From Excoecaria cochinchinensis (lineage: Eukaryota > Streptophyta > Magnoliopsida > Malpighiales > Euphorbiaceae): a DNA stretch of 64,000 nt. Where the stretch lies: NCBI GenBank assembly GCA_947683425.1, contig CANTUQ010000004.1, forward strand, positions 11,818,001 through 11,882,000. Direction: 5' to 3'. The notes below the pieces were generated by a model that saw nothing but the letters and a program-made list of their open reading frames with translations, did no database searches and had not been told where the DNA came from. Positions 1-12,434 of this stretch are shown in pieces; the first letter of the stretch is position 1; each line of letters opens with the position of its first letter. A program made the translations under genes and the position numbers.

Positions 1-304
1 GTGAGTCGTGCATCACGACAAGATTCGTGACAGTCCTGCTTTTGGCCAGTAGCACTGAGGCTACTATCGCGAATGCCACAGTGAGCCTCCTATTGCTTGT
101 TCTGTTTTGCCTGAAATGTTTTCTGCTCTCTTTGTATGGCTTCCTAGTATTGAATAAGTTACATTTTATATTTTATATAAGCGTGTACCAATTTTCTAGA
201 GTGTGTAAATTATTAATGATATGCTAGTGTTTGAATACTTGTTTTTGCCATTGTCTAGTGATGAATGCTTAGAGTGAGTGAGTCGAGCCTGAAGTGTCAC
301 AGTA

Positions 305-500
305 GTGGATAGATAAGCATGCTTATGAAGGGATATATGAGTGCAGCTGCCTAGGATGGCCCCGCTTGGGTCTTTCGGCCAACCTCCGAGATGGTCATTC
401 TAATAGTGATATTGTAGTGTTAGTGTGTGATTGAGGCTCCGGTCTCTCACTTTTAATACTATTCACAGTATCCCATGTAGTGTAGTGTTCCCGTATCCAC
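305..500 (+). repeat. hairpin cassette of LTR A
   Basis: Bounded by GTGGAT at 305 and CCGTATCCAC ending at 500, preceded internally by the palindrome TAAGCATGCTTA. Between the bounds are short self-complementary phrases separated by AGTG-rich spacers. The same architecture recurs in LTRs B, C, G, H, J, K, L and both LTRs of the gag-only element. Confidence 0.6.
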
Positions 501-745
501 AGCAAATGAAATTCAGGCTATTATATGAGGTGTTGATTTTGCTCAGTGAAGTATTGTGTCTTTATGAGTGACCTCAGTTTGTGCATTGGAATTATGTATA
601 TTGTTGTTATGATCGTTACTTGAATTTAGTTATTATGAGTTTTGTATCTTTGTCTTTTGTTATTTAGAGAATTCAGTTTGCGGATGCTTATATATATATG
701 TATTTTGTATGATATTATGGTATAGTACTCTTTGTCCTTGTACCT

Positions 746-791
746 CCCCACTAAGCATTAGCGCTTAGCACGGGTTCTTTTCCCGTGTAGG
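746..791 (+). repeat. double hairpin of LTR A
   Basis: Stem 1 is CTAAGC/GCTTAG around a short loop; stem 2 follows at once as CGGG/CCCG around TTCTTTT. About 345-390 bp before the LTR 3' end. Confidence 0.7.
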
Positions 792-1542
792 TTATAGGAT
801 TTTGGTTCAGTTCGAGTTACGGATCTGCAGGGTTGGCCACTAGGAGTAGAGTTTTTTTTTTATTTTGTACTCCTTCTGTATTTCTTTTTGTATATCATTT
901 TGTTATTGTAATTATGTAATTCTTTTTCAGTATGTATAGTATATGTAAATATGTTCAAGGATGGTTATGTAATTTTGGATATTGAATATAATTATATTTT
1001 GATTATATGTGTTATGATCTCCTTTCTATTATTGGGTTGTTTATGCTTTCGCTCTAATGGTTGTATGTATGTTTGTGCCGTGAGTGTCGGGGTAGCGCTC
1101 CAGTATCCTTCCAATAGGGGTGTTGGGGTGTTACATTTGTCCTAACCATAGGCTTACATATGCATTTCAGCCTTTGGTTAGCAAAGTGTGCCCAAGCCAC
1201 GTGGACAGCTCCATCCCAAATCAAGATTAGGTTGCACTAATCTTGCTTAACTTTAATTAATCCTTCCCTTAATTAATCATGCACAATTACACTTTAATCA
1301 TTTAACTAATTTATTTCATGCAATTATGTCCTCTTTTCCAATTACACTTAAATCCTCAATTAGAAATCCTAAATCAAACTTGTCCAATTACCCTAATTAA
1401 GCAAAATGCCACTAGGGTAGGTTTCGAGTCATTATAAGAACACTTTGGCAGAATATGCCATTTGCTAGCTCATTTTAGGTGTGCAATGTGGGGATCGAAG
1501 TCTGCCCAGATGCAGACTATGCCGACTCGGCACAATAAGACA

Positions 1543-1580
1543 CTGTCACGAGTCGTCACATAGGTGATGACTCGTGACAG
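1543..1580. repeat. 17-bp-stem palindrome in LTR B
   Basis: A near-perfect inverted repeat: the arm starting CTGTCACGAG pairs with the arm ending CTCGTGACAG, 16 of 17 positions matched, around the loop ATAG. It occupies the same relative place (upstream of the GTGGATA cassette) as the palindrome islands of the other LTRs. Confidence 0.8.
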
Positions 1581-1935
1581 CCCCAATTTCCCTATTCCAT
1601 TTTGTTTGCACTTTGTGTGCCATTCTCAATTCTAATGCTTACAAGATTATGTGTAATGCATAAATAAAAAGAAATAAGAAGTTTACATGACAATAATTAA
1701 TATATATATATATATATATATATGGAATAAATATTGTATTTTAGTATGGAATATGGAACCAAATGTTATTTTATTAAATGATAATATTTATGAAATGTGC
1801 AAGATAGAATAATTGAATTAATTTGTTCAAGATATGGAGATTGAAATAAAATGATACCCATTTGAATTTAATTAGGAATATAAGTAGTAAATTAGTGAAT
1901 AATGTCTCTATCTTATGCCTGAATTGAACATAGTT

Positions 1936-2099
1936 GTGGATAAATAGGGATTCCTATAAGGGATAGTGATTGCAGCTTCCTAGTGTTAACACCAAAAGTT
2001 GTCTATTGTTTGATACCTCTTGGTATCTAGTGATTCGAGACTTATGTCTCCTACTGTTTGATACTGCTCATCGGTATCTAGTGTTTACCCGTTATCCAC
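1936..2099 (+). repeat. hairpin cassette of LTR B
   Basis: GTGGATA start and GTTATCCAC end. Inside are palindromic phrases including GATACCTCTTGGTATC and GAGACTTATGTCTC, separated by CTAGTG-type spacers, matching the cassette layout of the other LTRs. Confidence 0.6.
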
Positions 2100-2483
2100 C
2101 ATTAATGAGCATTCAGGCAATATAAGAGTTTCAGTGTTATTAAGCTATAAGAGCATGTAAACGGAAATGAATGTGATTTTTTTTTAATTGATAATATATG
2201 TATGCATATTAAAAAGGATTAATATTTATAAAGCATGTGTTTGAATTGTATGTTTTATTATTGATATTGTGTTATAAAGCATGTAGAACTACGTGATTCT
2301 GATTCCCAAAATTATTGAGATACATAGGAAGCTTGGAATTCTATTCCAAGTTCGAACAAAATCAGTAGAAACTATTAGTGATTTCGAAGATTGTAATTTA
2401 TTAGTGAAAAAAAAATTATTCTTGAGTGGCGTGTTCTGAGGTGTGCACACTTTTATCCTCCCAAGGGGTATGAGGGTATTACA

Positions 2484-2878
2484 CATTCATATGAGAGAGT
2501 ACAGATTTCTTGTTATTCTGCATCTTATGTGGAGTATCAAATTTACTTAGAACTCTACTTAATGCATAAATAATAATTTCCAGTGCATAACCCAAAAAGA
2601 TTTAGATATGTTTGCAAGACTCATCATGGATCGAACCATATCTAATAGTGCTCAATTTATCCTTTTATATATAGCATTATGTTGTGGTGTATATAGATGA
2701 GTCCATTGAGATAATGTCCCATTATATCTCAAATAACTCTGAAACTCTTGGCTTAAATATTCTCCACCTCAATATGATCTTAGTGTTTAAATACTTTTGC
2801 CAAGTTATTTTTCTACTTCATTTCTAATTTTTGAAACTTTTCAAAGGCTTCAGACTTAAACTTCATTAGATAAATATG
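2484..2878 (-). pseudogene. Ty1/copia integrase, distal half (broken)
   Basis: Read on the minus strand, this stretch gives a stop-littered relative of the copia integrase core downstream of the first catalytic aspartate: the segment after the FxDDxxRYGY region, then the region normally carrying the second Asp, the Glu, the TPQHN motif (visible about 2650-2700) and the conserved DMVRSMM stretch. Several in-frame stops show it is dead. It is the continuation of the proximal half at 57519-57799, from which it is separated by the 54.6 kb nested block 2879-57518. In an intact copia element this domain would carry out cDNA integration. Confidence 0.7.
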
Positions 2879-3210
2879 TGTCATACCCCTATACAGAATC
2901 TATAACTCTACAAATATAGCAAATATTCTCATGCCAATACCAATAGAATCTTATAATATCTAATAAAGACTAATAGCCTAGGTGTGGTATTACTATATCT
3001 TGCACATATACAAGTCTTTTACATATTACAATAAAATTACACAACTCATTAAACATGTCTAAACTATGAATTTAATTACTCATATACATAACTTAGATAG
3101 TAATACAGAACTTAAACCTTTAACTTCATAATCTCTTTTTATGTTGGGCTTCAAAACTGTAGATTATTCCTGGAATTCATTAAATTCTCCTTGGCCTACA
3201 CTAATAAAAA

Positions 3211-3239
3211 CCCGTGCTAAGCTTACTAGCTTAGTGGGG
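3211..3239 (-). repeat. double hairpin of LTR C
   Basis: On the minus strand CCCCACTAAGC...GCTTAGCACGGG, the same motif as in the other 2.5 kb LTRs, about 330 bp from the C terminus at 2879. Stem 1 is intact; the second stem is partly eroded. Confidence 0.65.
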
Positions 3240-3834
3240 AAAAGAACATGTTGTGGACGATCCTTTACAAAAGTAGTCAAAATACAAACACATTAAACAT
3301 GCAAACAATATGTGTAACACCCTTATAACACTGTATTATACGTACTTTAATAGATAAGGTACCAATGAACAGTCGTTACTAACCTTACATTAGACAGTAC
3401 GGCAAATTTTTTTTTTCAAATATTCAATCGCACTAAATTAAACCATTCATATGCAAATCAGTTCATCTACCATAAATTATACATATACATGTATATATAT
3501 ATATACCGCTTAAGGATTCACGTAACGGATTTCAATCTTGGTTTATCAATTATATACATGTCTATTCCATACCTACGCTACCGTCCTTGCTAATTATTGC
3601 TTCTCCGAAATCAATAGTCTCCCTTCGGCCACTTTACACTTCCTACTTCTTAAAACCTTCACGTAGTCACGAGAATACATACTGAGCATTAAAAATATAA
3701 TGGCCCAGATACTAGGTTAGAAGTGTACAGTGGATGTCTACAGTGTCTTTAGTGTGATATCAGTGTAAAGTGATGTTATAAGTATGATTATGTGGAATAA
3801 TATCACTACAAGAAATTACACTTTTTATGATGCA

Positions 3835-4400
3835 AAAAATTGTCACGAAAAATTCATTTTTCGTCGCTGAAAAGATAAGGTGACGATTTTTTATCGTCAC
3901 AGACAACGTAACAGTAGGCGCGTAACATAAAAGTTTACGTGACGATTTACTTTTTTGTCACCGTAACTATCATTTTTGTGACGAAAATGATTATCGTCAT
4001 CTTTAGTTCTTACTTTTCATGACAAAAATTATGTCATAAATAAAATTATATTTCGTCACATTATATTGTTTATCGTCACTAAAAATTGATATTTTTTATG
4101 ACAAATTTAAAATTCGTCACGAAATTAAATATTTTTAATGACAATACTCTGCTACTGGTCAAAATTATTAAGCATTGGTTACGTAATTATCGTCACAAAT
4201 AAATATAATTTTCGTCATAAAATATTTAATTTCGTCACTAAATCTAATACTTTAAGTGACGAATAATGATTTCGTCATTAAATTAATGTATATTAATGAT
4301 AAATATAAATCGTCATATTACGTTATATTTTAGTGACATAAATAGAGATAAAAATAATTGTCACAAAAAATATTTTTAGTGACAATTTTTTATCATCATT
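3835..4400. repeat. left subterminal repeats of the CACTA element
   Basis: More than ten copies of TTTCGTCAC or its complement GTGACGAAA, spaced irregularly at roughly 20-60 bp and in both orientations. In the En/Spm family such arrays bind the element's TNPA-type protein; that function is family knowledge, not seen here. Confidence 0.8.
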
Positions 4401-6280
4401 AAATTATATTTTTTTATTACAATATTAATATCATAATTGTAAACATTATATCGTTATTTATGAACTAACAAGTTGACAAATTATGACAAATATACTTATC
4501 ACATATGCATTGTATTAAAAATGACACATTTTAAATTTAATGTCATACAATCAATTAAATTTCTAAAAAAAATCTAATATAATGCATTTATTGAAATAAA
4601 AGGTTAATTAAAAAAAATACTGTCTAATACAAAAAATTAAATTTACATCCTAATCAAGAAATAAAATCTGTTGAAACCTCAAAATTTGCATCCTGTTCCT
4701 GCAAAAAAAAAAATCTTATATTAGATAAAAAAAAACTCAATCATGTAACACCCTTCATTTATACACACAGCGATTCCTTTCACTATACCCATCTGCCCTA
4801 TAGCTATTTAGTACTACTATTCATTCAATCAAAATACAAATGTAACTTAATTCTACCGAAATTTCGGCAGAGTCCCCTTTATAATGTTGCCTACCCCCTG
4901 TAATCAATAAAATCTTTACACTTCAAATAATCATATATTTATTCACCCCACTTCAATTCAAACTCCAACACAAGTTTGCCCATCCTCTAATTCAGATCCA
5001 ATCTCACACACCACATATTATAATATACTTGTATCATCCAATTTCAGTACTCAATTCAATTATACAAAATACAAAGGTATAATATTGATACATCAAAACT
5101 ATCAGCTAAAAATAAATGCACAAGTATCACATTGACATAAATAAAAGAGAAGTTATACTTGTTACCTGAAAATTCATAAACATCGCTATCAATTGAACAG
5201 TTTGGATGAACCTAAATTAAAGAACTGCAAAATTAAAAACCACTAAAACATGAGATATCAAGAAAGTCAAAGGGTTTCAAAATCAAATACAAGTAAAACA
5301 TACATAATCTTTACCATTTAAATTTGCCCCTCAGAATAAAATATGAACTTCTCACAGCCAATGGGTTCTCTTGGAGAACTATAACACAAAAAACTGTAAA
5401 AGAGTGTTAAGGTCACAGAGTGACATGCATAAATATGTTGGCCAAACTCCCATCAAAAGTGTTAATATCAGAACTAATTCTCTTCGATTGCACTTTGGCA
5501 TTATTCTGAGACCAGTTTTTCCATTATAAGAAAACACCTCCCAAAACAACTATGCAGAGACCAACATTGGAAAACAGTTAACAAAGGAAAACATACCCTT
5601 TGTTACTAACCCATCTTGGACAGTTCATTTGCATCCTTTTTAAGCTAATTCTTTTAATTCAATTAACTACCATTAACCATTCTCATTTTTATTGAACATG
5701 TGAAATTGTTAGCACATTTAGAATTTAAACAAACCAGGTTAACTCCTCTTCCTAACCAAGCCGTGAGGGTCACAAAGAGACAAGTTCAACATACTCTTCA
5801 AATTTCACTTTAGTTTATCATTTTACATTTGTGTAATGTTAGCTAACATGCAAGTTCAACAAGGTAACAACATAACTTTAGAATTTCGTTATAGTGACAG
5901 AAATAGCTACACCGGAATAGCTTATCAATTTTCAATATCTAATTATCAATAAGCTACAGGAGTCATTTAATAGCAAATAAAACTAGAACCATATATCAGC
6001 ATCCCCTAATATTCATAATTGGCCAATTAGACATTAAACTTCACAACACATAACACAGAAATTCCATAGCATGGTTATCTTATATAAAATCATATGGAAA
6101 GGTAACCAATTACTCAATTAACACAGGAAATTCATCAATCAATTCAGTAAACCTTAACCACACACATACTGTAAATATAAATCGCACCTTAACAATTTAA
6201 TTTATGAATAAATCTTTTGGGAAAGGTAAGTTTGGTGGCCACTAACCTATTTTCTGCATTTTTTTAGTCTTTTCCCGGTC
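4400..6280. other. CACTA interior, no gene seen
   Basis: AT-rich sequence with no ORF of note. A minus-strand TTTTGCAG/GAACAG acceptor-like junction near 4700 precedes a short open frame ending in a stop, and GTAACAAG donor-like sequence lies near 5160. Either may belong to the cryptic minus-strand gene suggested by 6280-7560. Confidence 0.4.
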
Positions 6281-6720
6281 ACCGGAGATTCGCCGGAGTC
6301 TCGCGGAGGTTCGCCGGAGCTACACCGGAGGCACTAAGACCATCGGAAGGAAGTTCGACACGTCGGGGTTGCTGTTCCGGTGGTCACGCGTCGAGAACGC
6401 CCTCCGTTTCACCGGAATCGTCGTCGGTATGATCGGTTTTCTCCCTCTCCGATCTACTCGTCGCCGGGGATTGAGGAGGATCCATGGCCACCGGAAGCTT
6501 CGTCTGACCACCAGGAATCCCACTGTGCCCTTCGTGTCGTCAACCGCCACCGGAGTTCGCCGGAAAACGCTGATGAACTCCCGATTTTTCCTCCCGTTTT
6601 GCTGAAACGACGACGTCGCGATGGAGGGGGAAAACGCCGTGATCGGCAACGGCGATGATCCCCGGTTGCTCGCCTTCGAGTGTCGCCTCCCTCGCTGGCC
6701 CCGCCGTGCTCCGCCATCAC
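6280..6720 (-). other. GC-rich gene-like cargo inside CACTA
   Basis: A sharp GC island in an AT-rich element, rich in CCGG and CGCCGG words. The minus strand has an in-context start (GTGATGGCGGAG near 6715) and an Arg-rich open frame to about 6454; another minus frame spans 6320-6649. The plus strand is open too, as expected for GC-rich sequence. No protein family is recognised. It could be a captured 5' exon or UTR of a host gene, or a non-coding piece of the element. Confidence 0.35.
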
Positions 6721-7249
6721 CCTCACTCTCTCTCTCTCGGTCTCTTCTTTCTTTTTTCCCGATCTCCCTGTTCCTTCTTTCGCCCTCTTACTCTTTCTTT
6801 TATTGTTTTTCTACTCTTATTTTATTTCTATATCATACAATTCCCTCAAATTTTAGCTTAATTCTCACTAATTTAGTTTAATCTCCATTAAACTAGTTTA
6901 TGCTATTTTCACTTGTCTAGATAATTTAGACCATAATAAATTATCACATTTATAATTATTTTTATTTGTCTATATACCTTTTCATTCTTTAATTAATATT
7001 TTTTAACCCAATTACATGTAAACATACCTATATGTTTGTACATATATTTGTCTAATATTTATTTGCAAAAATTAATTTACGTAGCTTTAAGGAAAAATTA
7101 CACCTCTTATGCCTTAAAATTTAACCTTTGATAAATTTTTAGCGCGTCAAGCTATTAATAAAAATACCGAAAATTTTAGGGCTTTACAATATCACGTCTC
7201 TTTTATTCCTAAATCACGTTCTTTTCAAGCTAATCCCTCACTCTCTGAT

Positions 7250-7560
7250 TTTAATTTTTTACCTGAAGGAATGGCAGCTCATAGTGGCCGGCAGAGAGGG
7301 AGACGACGAAGGGAGAAACGCTGAGGGGAAAAATATAGCAATAAGAAAGGCTACTAAAATCGACGAAAAAGAAAGAAAGGAGGGAGAAGAACTTACCGAC
7401 GGTGACTGGTTCAGATTGGAAGAGGCCATAGAAAAAGCGAAGTGCGGGTGGGGGAGGACTCGCGAACCAGCTGTAACCGAGGAGAAGGAAAGGAGAAAAA
7501 GAAAAAAGAAAAAGAAAAGGTTCTGTGTTTTTGACAGTCCCCTGTTGGCAAAACGACGTC
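7250..7560 (-). other. possible captured exons with splice signals inside CACTA
   Basis: On the minus strand a start codon in good context (TTCTATGGCC, about 7430) is followed by a short Ser/Asn-rich frame and a consensus donor GTAAGTT (about 7397). A pyrimidine-rich stretch ends in CAG (about 7325), then a second short exon candidate ends at CAG/GTAAAA (about 7262). Together with the island at 6280-6720 and a candidate acceptor near 4700 this could be a minus-strand gene spanning most of the element. No homologue recognised; speculative. Confidence 0.3.
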
Positions 7561-7729
7561 GTTCCAACATAGGATGGAGTCATTTTTGTCCAAATGTTTT
7601 TTTTGGTCCTCCACCCAGTATGTCTTATTTTTTTTTTATTATAACTTATCTTGGCTTAAAATTTAATACAATAAATTGATGGATTGATTAAGCTTGTCAT
7701 TCGTGTAACTGAATTCAAAGAAATCTTAT

Positions 7730-8099
7730 TTGTGACAAAATGATTTATTGTCACTAATTTATTTAATTATGACAAAAATAATTTGTCACGAAAAATAAAT
7801 ATTTTATGACGATTATATACGTTACAATAAGCTATTATTTTGTCATTAAATTTTTTTCCTCCAAAAAAATGGTGGGAAATTATCTCTCCTAAATAAACCA
7901 TGACGAAATATATTTTTTTGTCACCAAATTAATCTTTTAGTGACGATAATTAAAACATAAAATGACGCAAGATAATTTCGTCACAATAATAAATAGTATG
8001 GTGACGTTTTAAAAATTTCGTCATTGTAAGTTACAATTAGTGACGAAATTTTATGCGTCATTAAAAAATTCGTCACAAAAAGTCAAATTTCTTGTAGTG
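7730..8099. repeat. right subterminal repeats of the CACTA element
   Basis: Dense TTCGTCAC/GTGACGAA motifs in both orientations, the counterpart of the left array, running up to the terminal repeat. Confidence 0.8.
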
Positions 8100-9639
8100 T
8101 ATTGAGTGTAAAGTGTGTTTATGGTATACAAATTCAAGGGTGATTAACCTTGGTGTAGCCATACAGTCGGCTTGATGTCCGTCGGCCGAAAAGTTCTAAT
8201 TTGGTAAAAATGATCTGTGGGTCGCCAGGAGTCTAGTGGTTAAATTTGGAGTAAAAATAGAATTAAATTGTATTCCGAAAGTCATTCTGAAGTTGGCCTC
8301 CGAAAGTCCTTTTGGTGCACTGGAAGTGGGATTTTTCTTGTGTATAAGGTTTAGGGCCATATTTGAGGTAAGAGATTTAGGTGTTTTTAAATTGGTTTAT
8401 TGGTCCCTATAGGGGTTTTCAAGGGTGTAGAGTTCATTTATGATGTTAGTTTGTAAAAAGGAACCATGGATTTGATGTTATGGTATTGCTTGAATTCGGC
8501 CACCTTAGGTTTTCAGGGGAAGATAGTTGTTTCATAGGTTAAAAGCTATGGAAAGGAAGCTTAAAGAGTGGAGATCAAGGAAATACGGTGAGTGGATATA
8601 ATATCTTTCTTTTTCCATTAATTATGTATGTATTTTAGATTATGTCTAAGTGTGAACATGAGATTTAGGCATGTTTAATTAAATCTAACTTTATAAGTAT
8701 GCTTAATGGACTTAAATGAGTGTATAAATATGCTTAGAATAAATTAAAACATTATGGTATAAAAATACACATGTAGGCCGAATGAACACTTAAGGAATTC
8801 ATAATGTATATATGAGTTTTATGGCATATAAATGATGGTTACAATGTGTATAACATTTGTATGGTATGATGGAATAATTAAAAGATTGAAAAGCCAACTT
8901 AATGAATTTGTATAGGCTTGGCCGAATGGATTATTAAAGGAAATGATGAGATACGTTGTGAAATAAGGTATATAATTGGTAATTATGTTGAGTATAATAT
9001 GAGAATAGTAGGATTGAATAATTAAATGAAATTAAAGTGAACAAAGTGAGAAGTTAGTGTGTTGTCCAAATTGAATAATGAAGAATTAAATCATGTATAT
9101 TGGTAATTATGGCATGTAAAGGATGTTTATAATAAGTATAACATTCAATTGGAATAATTAAGTGGTTAAATAAATTAAAAGTGATCATAATGATACAATG
9201 ATGTTTTGGCCGAACTGAATGTATTGAAATAATAAAGTGTATTTTGATGATTTATTGGATATAATGTCATTAAATGATAAATTGATGATAAACGAGTGTG
9301 TATGCAAAATTTATAAGTAATAATGAGGTATATGCCGAAATGTGTATATTAGCATAATGTGAAATCCAAGTGAAATTATGATGATATTTGCCCTTAGTAA
9401 TAGTCTCATAGAAAAATCTAGTCCAGGATATAATTGGCTAGCCATAGGAATTCCACACCGAGGTACGAGTCATGGCGACTCAATATTGATAAGCCAATGA
9501 TGGTCTAACTCAGTGATCAGTGTATAAAGTGTTTACAGTGATTAGTGTAGTGCAGTGCAGTGATGATGGTCCTATTGGGATCATTCTATAATGTAGTGGA
9601 TCTGGGGGGTCCACATCCCGCATAACTGGTTGGTAGATT

Positions 9640-12350
9640 TTCGGTTTATACTAGGGACATTATGGTAATTATGTGATAAAATTGACTAAAATAGAGATAA
9701 AAGTGAAAATAAGTGAAAATGGGACTAAATTGGAGTAAATAGAAAGTTTAGGGGTAAAATGGTAAATTGAAATTAATTACATAAAAAGTAGTAAAGTTAG
9801 GTAAAAAGTGTGAAGGTAAGGGTAATATGGTAATTTTGTCAAAATATGTGGGTAAAGTGGTAATTTAATGTAAAAGTGGTAAATTAGGGACCGAAATGTA
9901 ATTTGGTAAATTTATAAGGCCAAAAGTGAAATTTAAGTGTAAAAAGGGTAAATTGGTATTTAAATAATTAAGAAGGGTAAAAGTGAAAAAATAAGATTAA
10001 ATGAGGTTAAAAGTGTAAATAAAGAACAATTAAGGGCATAATGGTAATTAAGTGTAAAATGAAGATATAAATGAAATTAGTGTAAAAGAATGAACATGGT
10101 TGGTATTATGATAAAAGTGGGGACATAGATGTAATTAATAGAAAATTCAAGGGTAATATTGGAAAACCGAGGAAAAAGAGTAAGGGCAAAAATGTAATTA
10201 ATGAAATAATAAATTTAATAAAAGGATTAAAATGAAATTAGTGTATAATAATGTTTATTGTTTAATAAGTAATCAAATCGATAAATTAATTGGCTAATAT
10301 GATTAATGATTTAATAGAAATAATAATAGTAAATTAAAAGTGAAATTTAGATCGATTAGTGGCCTAATTGTAATTATAGTAAATTGAAGTGGTAAAATTG
10401 AAATTTAAGGTAAAGCAAGGAGTAAAGTATAATTTGGATTAAAATCTTATGGTGATAAAGTGTATGATAAAATAATGAATAAGTATAGTAATGAAATTGA
10501 ATGGTGACATTTTGTAATTTAAAACAATTAATGGTAAGATTGTATGTTAATATAAAGATTAGAGACTAAATCGTAAATTTACAGTAGTAAGACTAATTAA
10601 GATATTATGGTGTAGTTAATTGTTGACTCAGATATTAAGTGCACATTTGTTAAATGGGTGAATAAGTAATTGACGAAATTGGAATATTGTAGTGTAATTA
10701 ATAAGTAATTGAATAAGGGTTTTAAATTGACCTAAAGTGTAATTAGGCATGTAAATCTAATTTAATTTGGTTTATAAAGTGACAGAATTGTAAATAGGAT
10801 ATAAGCAGAGGTAAAAATTTGAATAAGTGACACTAATGAAAATAAGTGAAAAGTAAGTAAAATTAAGGTAATTGTTCGAATCATATTAATGTAAGGGTCA
10901 AATAGTGCATTAAATAAAGGACGACTATCGACTAAGAATACTACAACATTAATTGGGAAAATTGACTAATAAGTGAAGTGATGGAAATATCGATTTGGAT
11001 ATACATTGGTAAATTAGGGATGACTCAGGAATTAATAAATTAACAATGTAAATAATAATAATAATAATCTTAATAAAGTGAAATAAAGTGATAAAATTGT
11101 AATTGTAATAAATAGAAAGATACAAATTGTAAATTTTAATTATGGAAAGATTATTAAAGAAGACATAATAAATTAAGCTACAAGTGCAGGATTATTGAAT
11201 AAAGGCTATAAAGACTGACAAATTAAGTGTGTAATTTGCTAAATTGAAATATTAAAAATATCAAATTAAGTATAATGGAAAATAAGGATTTTAAGGGCAA
11301 TAGTGTTAAATGGTAGTGTGATTAATAGGAAGTGTTAATATAAAAGAAATTGATAAACCCATTAAGATGTTAATTATATAAGTGAATAAAAATTGAAAAG
11401 GAATTTATGTATTAATGATAAAAATACAATGATATAAAATGTGGATTAGATGATTGTTAAGATTTACATTAAATACATAATATTGAATAATTGACAAGGA
11501 ACTTCTAGAATAAGGGATAGAAGTGATAACCATGTTAGTAATAATAGAAATAGTGTCGTTTAGAGAAGAAGTAAGAAAATAATGATAAAATAGTAAATAT
11601 TCAAATAAGCTAGAGATTAAATTATAGTGTAAACCATTCAAGAATAAATATGCCTCGAAACCAATAAATTGATTAACTCAGTCAAAGATTTAACATAGTG
11701 AAGGATATTAATGTAAGAGAGTTAGTATAGTGTAAAAGAGTAAAGAAAGTGTTACGAACGTAAAGAAAGTAAAAGTATTAGACCAGTGCCATTAATATCG
11801 AAAATAATAACTAATACATAAGAGGATCAATAAATAAAAGAATGACCGATTGTAGACTATAATTCGGTATATAAGTAAAGAAAGAAAAGAAGAATGGTTA
11901 TTAGAATTGATGATTAATTGACAGACTAAAGGTAATATAATCAGTGTTGAAATTATCAGTGTACATAGTAAAGATATTGACAATAGAAACAAAAAGGCTA
12001 AAGGAAGTGATCAGAAATAATTACAGAAACAAAGTAAATGAACATGTTTATAAGGTAATTTCGAAATGATCGATATAACTAGCTTTTAAAGTAATAGAAT
12101 TACGTAACAACAGAATATCGTAGGAGTTAACAGTGAAAGTGATAGTGAAATTGACGATGACATAATAGTGTTTAATGTAATTATAGAATAGTGATGAAGA
12201 TAAAGACATTGATAAGTGATAGCAGTGATAGTGATTAAAGAAAGGACAGTGAGTGCTCTAAAAGTATATTAAAAAAACTGTCTAAAAGACTCAGGAATAA
12301 ATATTACCATAATCTAAATAAAAGAAAATAATTTTGTGTTCATGTATGTA
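9640..12350. repeat. AT-rich phrase array in LTR E
   Basis: About 2.7 kb of degenerate, quasi-periodic phrases built on the theme AATTAAGGGTAAAATGGTAA or its close relatives, roughly every 20-45 bp. The same theme appears in antisense orientation in D/F (about 14880-16120 and 21300-22340) and I (about 48500-49400) as ACCATTTAGTCCTTA. Confidence 0.6.
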
Positions 12351-12383
12351 GGATTAGTATGGAAAACTTAGGATATGTATCCA

Positions 12384-12434
12384 CCACTGGACATTTTAAT
12401 GTTCAGCGCGTAGAGCGTTACTGTGCGCAGGTTA
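12384..12434 (+). repeat. family-2 double hairpin of LTR E
   Basis: CCACTGGACAT...ATGTTCAG, then a GCGCG/TGTGCGCAGG segment, corresponding position by position to the antisense motif at 14703-14723 in F. Confidence 0.55.

Larger units (their letters stand above)
1..1135 (+). mobile_element. LTR A, 3' part of a Tekay/Del-like LTR (cut by window edge)
   Basis: The right end reads GGGGTGTTACA, the 3' terminus shared by the other sense-oriented LTRs here. In order it holds a palindrome island (about 4-35, pairing around CGTGCATCACG), a GTGGATA...TATCCAC cassette (305-500) and the double hairpin (746-791). No primer-binding site follows position 1135, so this is a solo LTR or the 3' LTR of an element lying mostly outside the window. 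Its 5' end and target duplication cannot be seen. Confidence 0.75.
1136..2483 (+). mobile_element. LTR B remnant (Tekay/Del-like), interrupted or flanked by LTR A
   Basis: Ends with GAGGGTATTACA, a variant of the common LTR terminus, directly before the copia fragment. It keeps a palindrome island (1543-1580) and a GTGGATA...TATCCAC cassette (1936-2099, with GATACC/GGTATC and GAGAC/GTCTC stems) but I see no clear double hairpin near the 3' end. The left boundary is unresolved: A may be inserted in B, or 1136-1500 may be a separate minus-oriented LTR head. A short (TA)n run lies near 1700-1724. Confidence 0.5.
3804..8099. mobile_element. CACTA (En/Spm, DTC) DNA transposon, non-autonomous
   Basis: Terminal inverted repeats CACTACAAGAAATT (3804) and its reverse complement ending at 8099 are a perfect 14 bp. 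The 3-bp target duplication TAT flanks it (3801-3803, 8100-8102). Both subterminal regions are packed with TCGTCAC/GTGACGA motifs in both orientations. There is no transposase ORF, so mobility would need proteins in trans. The 4.3 kb interior is AT-rich except for GC-rich, gene-like pieces at 6280-6720 and 7250-7560. Confidence 0.93.
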
